A stretch of DNA of 64,000 nucleotides, from contig NZ_JBFRXN010000003.1 of NCBI RefSeq assembly GCF_040947875.1, forward strand, positions 744,001 to 808,000, given 5' to 3'. This document shows positions 16,714-25,614 of this stretch, piece by piece; position 1 is the stretch's first letter; each line of letters opens with the position of its first letter. Under the pieces are notes generated by a model. The model was not told where the DNA came from, made no database searches, and was given only the letters and a program-made list of their open reading frames with translations. The translations under genes were made by a program, and so were the position numbers. This DNA is from Pseudomonas sp. MYb118 (GTDB taxonomy: Bacteria; Pseudomonadota; Gammaproteobacteria; Pseudomonadales; Pseudomonadaceae).

Positions 16714-17670
16714 TTATGAGTTGGTTTTTGAGAGAGCTGACAGTGGCGCACGGTCCTGCAACCAGCGGATGATCGCCCAGGCTTCAGGGGTGGCCGTGCG
16801 CCCATGGGGGATGATTGCGTAATAGGCGTCGGTGGGCCGCACGGAAAACGGCTCGAGCCGCACCAGTTCGCCACTGTCCAGCAGATGCTCGATCACACGC
16901 CCCCAGCCCAGGCCGATGCCGTGGCCATGCAAGGCGGCGTGCACCATGTCGGCGTGCAGGTTGCCGCGCAGGGTGAAATGCAGTTTCTGGTTGGAAAGGC
17001 CCAGGCGCTTGAACCAGCCTTGCCAGTTCATCCAGCCTTCGGTGGTCGAGTCGGAGTCGAGCAGGCCGGCCGCCGCCAGTTCCTCCAGGGTGGTTGGCGC
17101 ACTGTGGCGTGCCAGCCAGGCGGGGGAGCAGACCGGGAAGATTTCCTCTTCGTACAACAGGATGGCCTCGCCGTCCTGCCAGCGACCGTCGCCGTAACGG
17201 ATGTACAGGTCGGCGTCCTGGGTGCGCAGGTCGCCGGTGAACATCTGGGTAGCCAGGCCCAGTTGAATGTCCGGCAGGGTTTCACGCAGCGCGGCGAGCC
17301 GCGGCATGATCTGGAACTGCGAGAACGAGGCCGTGACGCCAAGGGTGATTTCCCGGCGGCCGCCTTCCTGGTTGATCTGGTCGAACACCGTGGCGATTTT
17401 TTGCAGGGATTCGGAAATGATCGCGAACAGCGCCTGGCCTTCGTTGGTCAGGTCGATGGAGCGGTGCAGGCGATGGAACAGCTGCGCGCCGACGTTCTCT
17501 TCGAGCATCTTCACCTGTTTGCTCACCGCCGCCTGGGTCACGCCCAGTTCCTTGGCCGCCTGGGTGAAGCTTTTCAGGCGGGCGACGGATTCGAACTGGA
17601 GCAGGGCGGTCATCGACGGGATGATGCGGCGATAGCCCTTGTGGCGGGTGCCGGGGTCCTGGGTTTTCAA
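16714..17670 (-). CDS. LysR-family transcriptional regulator
   Basis: 318 residues. The N-terminal winged HTH (about 18-77) reads FTQAAKELGVTQAAVSKQVKMLEE; the C-terminal effector domain runs from about 105. It resembles GcvA/GcdR-type regulators of amino acid and betaine use. It lies upstream of the Rieske operon on the same strand (119-base gap) and probably controls it. The ATG at 17670 is preceded by an 18-residue lead; an internal start at MTALLQFESV (about residue 20) is also plausible. Confidence 0.9.
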   Translation of the reverse strand: MKTQDPGTRHKGYRRIIPSMTALLQFESVARLKSFTQAAKELGVTQAAVSKQVKMLEENVGAQLFHRLHRSIDLTNEGQALFAIISESLQKIATVFDQINQEGGRREITLGVTASFSQFQIMPRLAALRETLPDIQLGLATQMFTGDLRTQDADLYIRYGDGRWQDGEAILLYEEEIFPVCSPAWLARHSAPTTLEELAAAGLLDSDSTTEGWMNWQGWFKRLGLSNQKLHFTLRGNLHADMVHAALHGHGIGLGWGRVIEHLLDSGELVRLEPFSVRPTDAYYAIIPHGRTATPEAWAIIRWLQDRAPLSALSKTNS

Positions 17671-17713
17671 TTGTTATTGTTCTCGGTATGTGTTCATCAG
17701 GCGCCGCCTCCCC

Positions 17714-17806
17714 CCTGTAGGAGCGAGCTTGCTCGCGATTGCGATGTGTCTGCTACTCATCTATTGACTGACACACCGCTATCGCGAGCAAGCTCGCTCC
17801 TACAGG
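17714..17806. repeat. REPIN
   Basis: Inverted CCTGTAGGAGCGAGCTTGC arms whose outer flanks (GCCTCC/GGAGGC) also pair, between the LysR gene and the ThDP enzyme stop codon. Confidence 0.92.
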
Positions 17807-17820
17807 AGGCGGGGTTGGAT

Positions 17821-19464
17821 TCAGACAGCGAGACTCCGCTCACGCAACTCGCTATTGAGAATCCGGTCATTCTCGCTGTAGTCCACCGGGCAGTCGATCA
17901 CGTGCACACCAGGCGTCTTGATGCAGTGTTCGAGCAGCCCGAGGAAGCCTTCAGCGCTTTCCACGCGATGGCCGTGGGCGCCGTAGGCCTCGGCGTATTT
18001 GACGAAGTCCGGGTTGCCGTAATCCAGGCCGAAATCGGTGAAGCCCATGTTCGCCTGCTTCCAGCGGATCATGCCGTAGCCGTCGTCGCGCAGGATCACC
18101 ACCGTCAGGTGCATGCCCAGCCTGACCGCCGTTTCCAGCTCCTGGCTGTTCATCATGAAACCGCCATCGCCGCACACCGAGACCACCGGGCGATCGGGGT
18201 GCACCAGGTGCGCCGCCATCGCCGATGGCAGGCCGGCGCCCATGGTCGCCAGGGCGTTGTCGAGCAGCACGGTGTTGGGTTTGTGCGCCTTGTAGTTGCG
18301 GGCGAACCAGATCTTGTAGATGCCGTTGTCCAGCGCCACGATGCCTTCGGACGGCAGCGCACGACGGATGTCGGCCACCAGCCGCTGCGGGTACACCGGG
18401 AAGCGGTCGTCGTCGGCGCCTTCGGCGATCTGCGTTTCGTTGGCCTCGCGGATCGCCATCAGGCGGGTGAAGTCCCAGTGCGCGGTGTCGTTCAGGGCTT
18501 CGCCGATCTGCCACACGGCGTTGGCAATGTCGCCGATCACCTCGATCTGCGGGAAGTACACCGCATCCACCTCGGCGGAGCGGAAGTTGATGTGAATGAC
18601 TTCGGTGCCGCCGCGCACCATGAAGAACGGCGGTTTCTCGATCACGTCGTGGCCGATGTTGACGATCAGGTCCGCGGCCTCGACGGCGCGATGGACAAAG
18701 TCGCCGGCCGACAGTGCCGCGTTGCCGAGAAAGCGCGGGTGACGCTCATCGACCACACCCTTGCCCATCTGCGTGGTGATGAACGGGATGCCGGTCTTGT
18801 CGATCAGTTGCTTGAGCACCTTGGCGGTCATCTTGCGGTTGGCGCCGGCGCCGATCACCAGGATCGGGCTGCGCGCGGTGCGTAGCTTGTCGACGGCGGC
18901 CTCGACGGCCTTGTTTTCCGCCAACGGCCTGCGATGCAGACTCGGCGGGATCGGCAGGCTGTCGGTCTGCTCGGCGGCGATGTCTTCCGGCAGTTCGACG
19001 TGCACGGCGCCGGGTTTTTCTTCTTCGGCGAGGCGGAAGGCCTCACGCATGCGCGCCGGGATGTTGTCGGCGGAGGCGAATTGGTGGGTGTATTTGGTGA
19101 TCGGCGCCATCATCCCGCACACGTCGATGATCTGGAATCGACCCTGTTTGGACTTCTTGATCGGTTTCTGCCCGGTGATCATCATCATGGGCATGCCACC
19201 CAGATAGGCATAGGCGCTGGCGGTCACCAGGTTGGTCGCGCCAGGCCCGAGGGTCGACAGGCTGACGCCGGTCTTGCCGGTCAGGCGCCCGTAGGTGGCG
19301 GCCATGAACCCGGCGGACTGTTCGTGACGGGTCAGCACCAGCTTGATCTTCGACTTGCGCAGGGATTCCAGCAGGTCGAGGTTTTCCTCGCCGGGAATGC
19401 CGAACACATACTCGACACCTTCGTTTTCCAGGCATTGCACAACGACATCGGCAGCCTTGGCCAT
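17821..19464 (-). CDS. ThDP-dependent acetolactate synthase-like enzyme
   Basis: 547 residues in the three-domain ThDP layout. The catalytic Glu48 lies in TRHEQSAGFMA, a central domain follows (about 185-345), and the ThDP motif starts with GDGGFMMN (432-439) and ends near DDGYGM. It resembles catabolic acetolactate synthases (AlsS type), without the small regulatory subunit that biosynthetic IlvB needs. It lies 126 bases downstream of the aldehyde dehydrogenase on the same strand. No acetolactate decarboxylase is present. Its reaction here is unclear: it could condense or cleave a 2-oxo acid or aldehyde made by the amine pathway. Annotation as a large subunit in isolation may mislead. Confidence 0.82.
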   Translation of the reverse strand: MAKAADVVVQCLENEGVEYVFGIPGEENLDLLESLRKSKIKLVLTRHEQSAGFMAATYGRLTGKTGVSLSTLGPGATNLVTASAYAYLGGMPMMMITGQKPIKKSKQGRFQIIDVCGMMAPITKYTHQFASADNIPARMREAFRLAEEEKPGAVHVELPEDIAAEQTDSLPIPPSLHRRPLAENKAVEAAVDKLRTARSPILVIGAGANRKMTAKVLKQLIDKTGIPFITTQMGKGVVDERHPRFLGNAALSAGDFVHRAVEAADLIVNIGHDVIEKPPFFMVRGGTEVIHINFRSAEVDAVYFPQIEVIGDIANAVWQIGEALNDTAHWDFTRLMAIREANETQIAEGADDDRFPVYPQRLVADIRRALPSEGIVALDNGIYKIWFARNYKAHKPNTVLLDNALATMGAGLPSAMAAHLVHPDRPVVSVCGDGGFMMNSQELETAVRLGMHLTVVILRDDGYGMIRWKQANMGFTDFGLDYGNPDFVKYAEAYGAHGHRVESAEGFLGLLEHCIKTPGVHVIDCPVDYSENDRILNSELRERSLAV

Positions 19465-19590
19465 TTGCGTGTTACCTCTTGCGGTCTCAAAGGGGGGATG
19501 GGGCTGCCAGGCAGCTTAGCGCGACGCCGTTGCTTGCGGGCAGCGAAAAACGACACCCGGGTAGAGCGCAACGGCGTGGCGATCAGGTTC

Positions 19591-21051
19591 TCAGGCCAAT
19601 TGGTAGGTGGTCTTGACCCGGGTGAAGAACTGCCGCGCATGGGTGCCTTGCTCCCGCGAGCCGAGGCTGGAGGCGCCATTGCCGCCGAACGGCACGTGAT
19701 AATCGACCCCGGCGGTGGGCAGGTTGACCATCACCATGCCCGCCGAGCTGTTGCGCTTGAAGTGTTCGGCGTGTTTGAGCGAGGTGGTGACGATACCGGC
19801 GGACAGGCCGAACGCGGTGTCCTCGGCTGCCGCGAAGGCTTGCTCGTAATCATCGACCTTGAGCACGCTCAGCACCGGGCCGAAGATTTCCTCGCGGTAG
19901 ATGCGCATGTCCGGGCGCACGTCGCAAAACAGCGCCGGGGTGAACAGATAGGCACCCGCGGCGTTGTCGATGCGTTCACCGCCGCACACCAGGGTTGCGC
20001 CTTGCTCGACACCACTGGAGACGTACGACAGGTTCTGCTCAAGCTGACGGGCATCCACCACCGGGCCGATGTCGGTGGAAGCCTGCAAGGCATCGCCGAC
20101 TTTCAGGGCGCGGGTGCGTTCGGCCAGGCGTGCGACGAACGCGTCGTGAATGCCCTGGGTGACGATCACCCGGGAACTGGCGGTGCAGCGCTGGCCGGTG
20201 CTGTAGAACGAACCGTTGAGAGCGACATCGACCGCTTGTTCGAGGTTGGCGTCATCGAGGACGATCAGCGGGTTCTTGCCGCCCATCTCCAGTTGCACTT
20301 TCTTCATGCCATCGGCGGCCAGGCGGGCGATCTGCCGGCCGGTGTGCTCGGAACCGGTGAAGCTGATGCCGTCCACCAGCGGCGAGCGGATCAGCGTGTC
20401 ACCGACGCTGCGGCCGGGGCCGATCAGCAGGTTGAACACGCCAGCCGGCAGCCCTGCGCGGGAAATTATCTCCGCCAGCGCCCAGGCCGAGGACGGTACC
20501 AGTTCCGCCGGCTTGAACACCACGCAGTTGCCGAAACACAGGGCCGGGGCGATTTTCCAGGCCGGAATGGCGATGGGGAAGTTCCACGGCGCGATGATGC
20601 CGATCACCCCCAGGGGCTGGGTGAACACGTCAATGCCGACGTCCTGGCGCACCGACTGGTATTTTTCGCCTTCGGCGCGCAGGGCTTCCTGGGCGTAGAA
20701 CTTGAAGGAACGCCCGGCGCGGTCGACTTCGCCCAGCGCTTCGCGCACCACCTTGCCTTCCTCGCGGGCCAGCAGCACGGCCAGTTCTTCACGGCGAGCG
20801 AGGATTTCGCTGCCGATGAAGTCCAGCGCGTCGGCCCGTTGCTGCGGGTTGCTGCGCGCCCAGCCCGGCTGGGCACGGCGGGCCGCGGCGATGGCGCGTT
20901 CGGTTAGGGCCTGGTCGGCGCGCACGAAGCGCTCGATCACTTCGCCTGGGTTGGACGGGCTGCGATTGTCTAGCAGGTCGCCCAGCAGGTCGCTGCCATC
21001 GGTAGGGAGGAAGGCGCCATCGACGTAGCTGCTCTTGGTGACGGGGTTCAT
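19591..21051 (-). CDS. NAD(P)-dependent aldehyde dehydrogenase, 2-oxoglutarate semialdehyde dehydrogenase-like
   Basis: 486 residues from the ATG at 21051 (AAGGA 10 bases upstream; a start at 21087 would add 12 residues without support). Catalytic features: N157 in PWNFPIAIPAWK, K180 in FKPAEL, the NAD motif FTGSEHTG (231-238), E255 in LEMGGKNP and nucleophile C289 in GQRCTASSR. The sequence type fits semialdehyde dehydrogenases such as the one that converts 2-oxoglutarate semialdehyde to 2-oxoglutarate in hydroxyproline breakdown. A betaine-aldehyde or malic-semialdehyde role cannot be excluded. It is divergent from the GlxA regulator, which probably controls it. Confidence 0.85.
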   Translation of the reverse strand: MNPVTKSSYVDGAFLPTDGSDLLGDLLDNRSPSNPGEVIERFVRADQALTERAIAAARRAQPGWARSNPQQRADALDFIGSEILARREELAVLLAREEGKVVREALGEVDRAGRSFKFYAQEALRAEGEKYQSVRQDVGIDVFTQPLGVIGIIAPWNFPIAIPAWKIAPALCFGNCVVFKPAELVPSSAWALAEIISRAGLPAGVFNLLIGPGRSVGDTLIRSPLVDGISFTGSEHTGRQIARLAADGMKKVQLEMGGKNPLIVLDDANLEQAVDVALNGSFYSTGQRCTASSRVIVTQGIHDAFVARLAERTRALKVGDALQASTDIGPVVDARQLEQNLSYVSSGVEQGATLVCGGERIDNAAGAYLFTPALFCDVRPDMRIYREEIFGPVLSVLKVDDYEQAFAAAEDTAFGLSAGIVTTSLKHAEHFKRNSSAGMVMVNLPTAGVDYHVPFGGNGASSLGSREQGTHARQFFTRVKTTYQLA

Positions 21052-21268
21052 GCGCGGCAAATCCTTATTGTTGGGTTTGCCGGGCATGATGCGCAGCGCC
21101 CCGAGGTGCCTGCTATTACGCGCATGACAATTGATAGGATGCCGGGGCCTCTAAACCGCGGGCCTGTCCTGGATATACGATATAGCTGTCTTTATATGAT
21201 AGGCCGGACGCCCGGCCAGGCTTATGATGAAGCCGTGCCGGACGTCCCGGCCTGCCTGGAGAACGACC

Positions 21269-22294
21269 TTGAACGCACTGCCCGCAGAGGTAAAGCCGGA
21301 CCTTCGAGTCGGTTTCGTGCTGATGAACCAGTTCACCCTGGTGCCGGTGGCGGGCCTGGTCGACTCCTTGCGGTTTGCCGCCGATAAGTCGTTCCGCAGT
21401 CAGCAGGTGTACTGCCAGTGGGACTGGATGACCTGCAACGACCAGTCGATCACCGCCAGTTGCGGCATGCCGATTTCACCCACACGGCCCCTGAACTTGT
21501 GGGCGCAATACGACTACATCGTCATCGCCGGCGGCCTGCTGGGTGAGACGCGCAACCCGCCGGACTGGCTGCTCGATGCGTTGCGTGACGTGCATGCGGC
21601 GAATATCCCGATCATCGCCCTGTGTTCGGCGTCCTTCGTGCTCGGCAAGGCCGGCTTGCTCGATGGCCGGCGTTGCGCGGTGCACTTCACCATTCGCGAA
21701 GAATTCGAAGAGCTGTTTCCCAACGCCACTGCCGTGATCGACAAGAGCTACGTCGATGACCGCGGCATCATCACTTGCCCCGGCGGCACCGCCATTGACC
21801 TGGCCGCCAGCCTGATTCGCCGGCACTGCGGCGAAGTGCGCGCGCAGAAAGGCCTGGAATACCTGTTGGTGGAAGAGCGGGCGGACGAAGAGGAGCAGGC
21901 GGGCAAGGTCTACCAGAACGATCGGGTGGAGCGGGCGATTGCCTTCATGCGTGACAACCTGGACGTGTCGTTGTCACTCAAGGCGGTGGCCGAGGCGGTG
22001 GGCACCCACCCGCGGCAACTGCACCGCGAATTCGTCGCCAACACCCAGGAACCGCCAGCCAACTACTGGCGCAAACTGCGCCTGGACCACGCCCGGCGGC
22101 TGCTGGTGAACACCAGCCAGAACATCACCACCATCGCCCTGGCCAGCGGCTTTTCCGATGCGTCGCACTTTATCCTGTGGTTTCGCAAGCAATATGGCGA
22201 AACCCCGTACAGCTTCCGCAAGCGCCGCCATGAAGTGGAACGCTTCAACGGCGAGCGCCTGGTGGAGCGGGTCGGGATGGACCCCGAGCTTTAA
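21269..22294 (+). CDS. GlxA-type AraC-family regulator (GbdR/SouR-like architecture)
   Basis: 341 residues if translated from TTG at 21269, which has GGAGA 7 bases upstream. An ATG at 21224 in frame adds 15 residues but lacks an RBS. The N-terminal DJ-1/PfpI-like domain (about 12-185) includes IVIAGGLLGETR and ALCSASFVLGKAGLLDG. The C-terminal AraC HTH (about 225-325) includes VGTHPRQLHREF and ASGFSDASHFILWFRKQYGETPYSFRKR. This two-domain form is that of Pseudomonas regulators of glycine betaine, dimethylglycine, sarcosine and carnitine use. It is the best candidate for betaine-responsive activation of this island. Its stop overlaps that of the convergent gene at a TTAA. Confidence 0.88.
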   Translation: MNALPAEVKPDLRVGFVLMNQFTLVPVAGLVDSLRFAADKSFRSQQVYCQWDWMTCNDQSITASCGMPISPTRPLNLWAQYDYIVIAGGLLGETRNPPDWLLDALRDVHAANIPIIALCSASFVLGKAGLLDGRRCAVHFTIREEFEELFPNATAVIDKSYVDDRGIITCPGGTAIDLAASLIRRHCGEVRAQKGLEYLLVEERADEEEQAGKVYQNDRVERAIAFMRDNLDVSLSLKAVAEAVGTHPRQLHREFVANTQEPPANYWRKLRLDHARRLLVNTSQNITTIALASGFSDASHFILWFRKQYGETPYSFRKRRHEVERFNGERLVERVGMDPEL

Positions 22295-23064
22295 CGCGGG
22301 GCGCGGTTGAGCAGGGCGTCGAACACCACTTCACAGGCGGCGCCCCAGGTGGCACTGCCCGGCTGGTGATGCAGCACGTCCAGCCCGGCGGCAGTGAAGG
22401 TGCCTGGTGTGGCAATGGCTTCGCCCATGGCCTTGAGGGTCTGCTCGGGATTGGCGCGGGCACTCGCCAGGCAATCCTGCAGATTGCCCAGCACCAGCAT
22501 GCGCGCCTGATCGGCCGGCAAGCCCTTGTCCACCAGCCAGTGTTGCAGGTCATGCAGCAGGAAGTAGAACCAGCCGTTCATGCACGCGGCTACGGTGGCC
22601 AGCTCGAATTCGGCTTCATCCTTCATCACTACCATTGACCCGAGCGGGTCGAGCAGGGCCTGGGTGGTGGGGTCGGGCGGGTAGACGACCACGGTGGTCT
22701 GGTTCAGTTGGGCGGCGCAGGACAGCATCACCCGCACGCACTCCGCCTCGGCAAAGGTCGCTTGCAGGGTTTGCAGATGCAGGCCGGCGACCAGCGACAA
22801 CAGGCGCTGGCCGGGTTTGATGCGGATCTCTGCCGCCAGTTGCGCCACCGCATCCGGGCGCACGCCCAGCAGCAGAATGTCGGCGTTGTCGACCACCGCC
22901 TGGTTGTCCGGCATCACTTCACAGGCCAGTTCGGCGGCGAGTACCTGGGCCCGTTCGGCATTGCGCGGCGACAGCCGGATCGGTCCGTCGAAGCCGCTGC
23001 GGCGCAGGCCGCGAACGATGGTTTCGGTCAGCGCGCCAACGCCCAGAATGCCCAGACTGTGCAT
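22291..23064 (-). CDS. Pyrroline-5-carboxylate reductase family protein (ProC-like)
   Basis: 257 residues with an N-terminal Rossmann motif (GILGVGALTETIVRGL, about 5-20) and ILLLGVRPDAVAQLA, matching the VKP loop region of ProC. The C-terminal dimer domain is present but divergent. Canonical ProC carries a GSGPA motif that I do not find here; the corresponding stretch is CMNGWFYFLLHDL. The true substrate may therefore be another cyclic imine. It is separated by only 9 bases from the FAD oxidase gene upstream, so oxidase and reductase are co-transcribed. Reduction of an oxidase-derived pyrroline, or a sensor/scavenger role, is possible. Confidence 0.78.
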   Translation of the reverse strand: MHSLGILGVGALTETIVRGLRRSGFDGPIRLSPRNAERAQVLAAELACEVMPDNQAVVDNADILLLGVRPDAVAQLAAEIRIKPGQRLLSLVAGLHLQTLQATFAEAECVRVMLSCAAQLNQTTVVVYPPDPTTQALLDPLGSMVVMKDEAEFELATVAACMNGWFYFLLHDLQHWLVDKGLPADQARMLVLGNLQDCLASARANPEQTLKAMGEAIATPGTFTAAGLDVLHHQPGSATWGAACEVVFDALLNRAPR

Positions 23065-23073
23065 GTTGCCTCC

Positions 23074-24393
23074 TCAGGCTTCGAGACCAGCACGGCGCTG
23101 GCCCCAGTTCAGGTTCAGGTTGACCCCCACGCTCAACAGCGGTTCCGGCGGATTGCGGTTGGGGCCAGGGGAGGCGAGCAGGAAATCGGTCAGTTCGTTG
23201 CGCTCACCGGTCAGCCAGTTGGCGAGCAGGGTGCCGGTGGCCGTGCCACGGGTGATGCCCAGGCCGTTACAGCACAGCGCCGCATGAACCCTGGGCGCGA
23301 GGCTGCCGAAGTACGACAGGTGGTTGCGCGACAGGCACATCGCGCCGCCCCAGGTGTAGTCGAACGACACGTCCGGCAGCATCGGGAAGCGCCGCTCGAA
23401 CGAGGCGCGGTGCTGGCGTTCGGCGCGGTCGAGAAACTTCTGCTGGGCCTGGCCACTGGCGTTGAAGCTGAAACTGTTGCGCACCAGCAGGCGTTGATCC
23501 GGCGTGCGGCGCAGGGTGGTGCCGAACGGGTCGGCGGGGATGATGCCCCAGGTCGGCTTGCCGCCCAGGCGTTGTTGCTCCGCCTCGGTCAGCGGCCGGG
23601 TCATGCTGGCGTAGGTGAAGATCGGCAGCAGGCGCCCCGGCAGGAAACCGAAATGCGAGGCGAAGGCGTTGTTGCACAGCAGCAGTTCGTCGGCAACGAT
23701 CTGGCCGTTGGCGTGGTGCAGGGTGATCTTTTCGCCCTGTTCCAGGCGGGTGATGACGGTGTGCTCGTACAGGCTGACGTTGCTCGGCAGGCTGTCGGCC
23801 AGGCCACGGGCCAGGGCTGCCGGTTGCAGCAGCATGGTGCCGGGGGTGTAGAGCGCCTGGCGGTAGAACGAGGTGCCCAGGTGCTCGGGCAGATCACGCG
23901 CGTCGATCATTTCGTAGGGTTGGTCGAGCTTGTCCAGGCCACTGCGGTAAGCCGCCAGCACCGCCAGGCCCTTGTCCTCGACCGCGGCCTGGTACTTGCC
24001 GTCCGGGCGGATCTGGCAGTCGATGCCGTGCTCGGCCACCAGCGCGCGGATCTGCGCCTGGGCGAAGTGGTTGAGCTTGAGGTTCATCCGCGCCGTGGCC
24101 AGGTCGCCGATGTAATCCGGGGCGCCGATGTCATGGGGTAGGTCGATGGCAAACCCCGAGTTACGCCCGGAGGCGCCGAAGCCGACCTGCTGGCCCTCGA
24201 TCAGGACGATTTCGTCATGGGGAAACTTCAACGCCAGCTGACGCGCCGCGGCAAGACCGGTGAAGCCGGCGCCCAGCACCGCCCAGCGCGCCTGGCTGCG
24301 GCCGCTGTGGGCAGGGCGCGGCGTGCGCGGGGGACTCAGGTGGAACCAGCCACAACCATTGTCGTCTGCCGGGGTGGAGGTGTTTCTGTACAT
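23074..24393 (-). CDS. FAD-dependent oxidoreductase (DAO family; D-amino acid/N-methylproline-type)
   Basis: 439 residues from the ATG at 24393 (AAGGA 9 bases upstream). The FAD motif is VLGAGFTGLAAARQLA (about 39-54), followed by QQVGFGASGRNSGFAID, where a PuuB-like flavin segment is expected, and a C-terminal CCNGLGITRGTATGTLLANWL segment. The reading frame continues upstream to 25515 but only as an antisense shadow of the LysR gene. In the proposed route it would oxidise cis-4-hydroxy-D-proline or an N-methylated proline to an imine. It is divergent from a LysR gene, its likely regulator, and followed by the ProC-like gene. Confidence 0.87.
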   Translation of the reverse strand: MYRNTSTPADDNGCGWFHLSPPRTPRPAHSGRSQARWAVLGAGFTGLAAARQLALKFPHDEIVLIEGQQVGFGASGRNSGFAIDLPHDIGAPDYIGDLATARMNLKLNHFAQAQIRALVAEHGIDCQIRPDGKYQAAVEDKGLAVLAAYRSGLDKLDQPYEMIDARDLPEHLGTSFYRQALYTPGTMLLQPAALARGLADSLPSNVSLYEHTVITRLEQGEKITLHHANGQIVADELLLCNNAFASHFGFLPGRLLPIFTYASMTRPLTEAEQQRLGGKPTWGIIPADPFGTTLRRTPDQRLLVRNSFSFNASGQAQQKFLDRAERQHRASFERRFPMLPDVSFDYTWGGAMCLSRNHLSYFGSLAPRVHAALCCNGLGITRGTATGTLLANWLTGERNELTDFLLASPGPNRNPPEPLLSVGVNLNLNWGQRRAGLEA

Positions 24394-24558
24394 GCTGCCG
24401 GTTCCTTGTTTTTTTAGCACTATCGCACCGGCTGGCGAGTGTGCCCTATAACGAACGGGACAACTCATGGAAGGTTTGGACATGGTCACGCCGAGGGTTT
24501 TCACTGGCGGTGAATGACGTGCAATGATGGTCTCCCGAGCATTTGAGACCTTGCGCCC

Positions 24559-25530
24559 ATGGTGAAGCACACAGAGCCGGATCAGTCGTTGATCAAGTTG
24601 CCGTCGCTGCGTGCGGTCAGGACGTTCGTGGCGGCCGCCAAATACCAGAACTTCACCCGCGCGGCCGAAGCGCTGTGTGTCACCCAGGCGGCGGTCAGCC
24701 GGCAGATCCGCGAGTTGGAGGAGTACATGGGCTCGGCGCTGTTTCGCCGCTCCGGGCGCAATATCGAACTGACTGCTGCGGGCTCTTCGTTTTATGACGC
24801 GGTGCAGTTTTCCTTTGCCAACATCTCCCAGGCAGTCGAGCGCATCCGCGACCAGCACGTCAGCCGCCCGGTCGTCACCCTGTGCTGCACGCCGGCGTTT
24901 TCCAATCTGTGGCTGACGCCGCGCCTGCCGGATTTCTTCGCCCGTTACCCAGGCATCGACCTCAACCTGATCACCACCCAGAAGTTTCTCGACATGGAAC
25001 CGGGCGTTAAGCCGGACATCTTCATCACCAAGCGCAACATGGTCGATGAGGGCCTGCGCAGCCAGCCGCTGGTGTGCGATGTGATCTACCCGGTGTGCAC
25101 GCCGCAGTATCTCAAGCTGCACCCGCAGGTGCGCACGCTCGAAGGCCTGCGCGACAGCGCCTTGCTCAACCTCGGCCCCTATGGCCGCTCGCAGGTCGCC
25201 GAGCACGTGGACTGGGGCTTGTGGCTGGCGTTCCATGACATCGACTTCAAGGACCGGGCCGACAACGCCGGGCATTTTTTCAGTGCCAACGATTACAACA
25301 CGCTGATCCAGCTGGCCTTGAACCATCAGGGTGTGGTGCTGGGCTGGCATTACCTGGTGGCGCCGTTGGTGGAACAGGGTTTGCTGGTGCGCCCGGTCGA
25401 GCAGCAGATGGTCCAGGGTGATACTCAGCATTACCTGAGTTTGCGCCTGGACAAGGAGGACGATCCGGGGTGTCGGCAGTTGCATGACTGGCTGCTGGAG
25501 CAGTTCGCGTTGCATAACGCCAGCTCATGA
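24559..25530 (+). CDS. LysR-family (GcvA-like) regulator
   Basis: 323 residues. The HTH (about 17-76) includes YQNFTRAAEALCVTQAAVSRQIRELEE; the effector domain includes VTLCCTPAFSNLWLTPRLPDFF and PDIFITKRNM. It is divergent from the FAD oxidase/ProC-like operon with 165 bases between, and precedes the DapA-fold gene by 84 bases. It may regulate both sides. Nothing in the gap stands out as a clean T-N11-A box. Confidence 0.9.
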   Translation: MVKHTEPDQSLIKLPSLRAVRTFVAAAKYQNFTRAAEALCVTQAAVSRQIRELEEYMGSALFRRSGRNIELTAAGSSFYDAVQFSFANISQAVERIRDQHVSRPVVTLCCTPAFSNLWLTPRLPDFFARYPGIDLNLITTQKFLDMEPGVKPDIFITKRNMVDEGLRSQPLVCDVIYPVCTPQYLKLHPQVRTLEGLRDSALLNLGPYGRSQVAEHVDWGLWLAFHDIDFKDRADNAGHFFSANDYNTLIQLALNHQGVVLGWHYLVAPLVEQGLLVRPVEQQMVQGDTQHYLSLRLDKEDDPGCRQLHDWLLEQFALHNASS

Positions 25531-25614
25531 TAACCAAGGCCTAAATCTCGTTTTGCGCAGGCGTGGGCGCTGGTTAGTCTGCTGCCAACGAACAACAAGA
25601 AGGGGTTTTGCGTG

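Noticed and set aside
24394..25515. N-terminal extension of the FAD oxidoreductase frame to 813 codons
   Set aside because: The extra part is antisense to the LysR gene. The ATG at 24393 with AAGGA gives a normal-length DAO protein.
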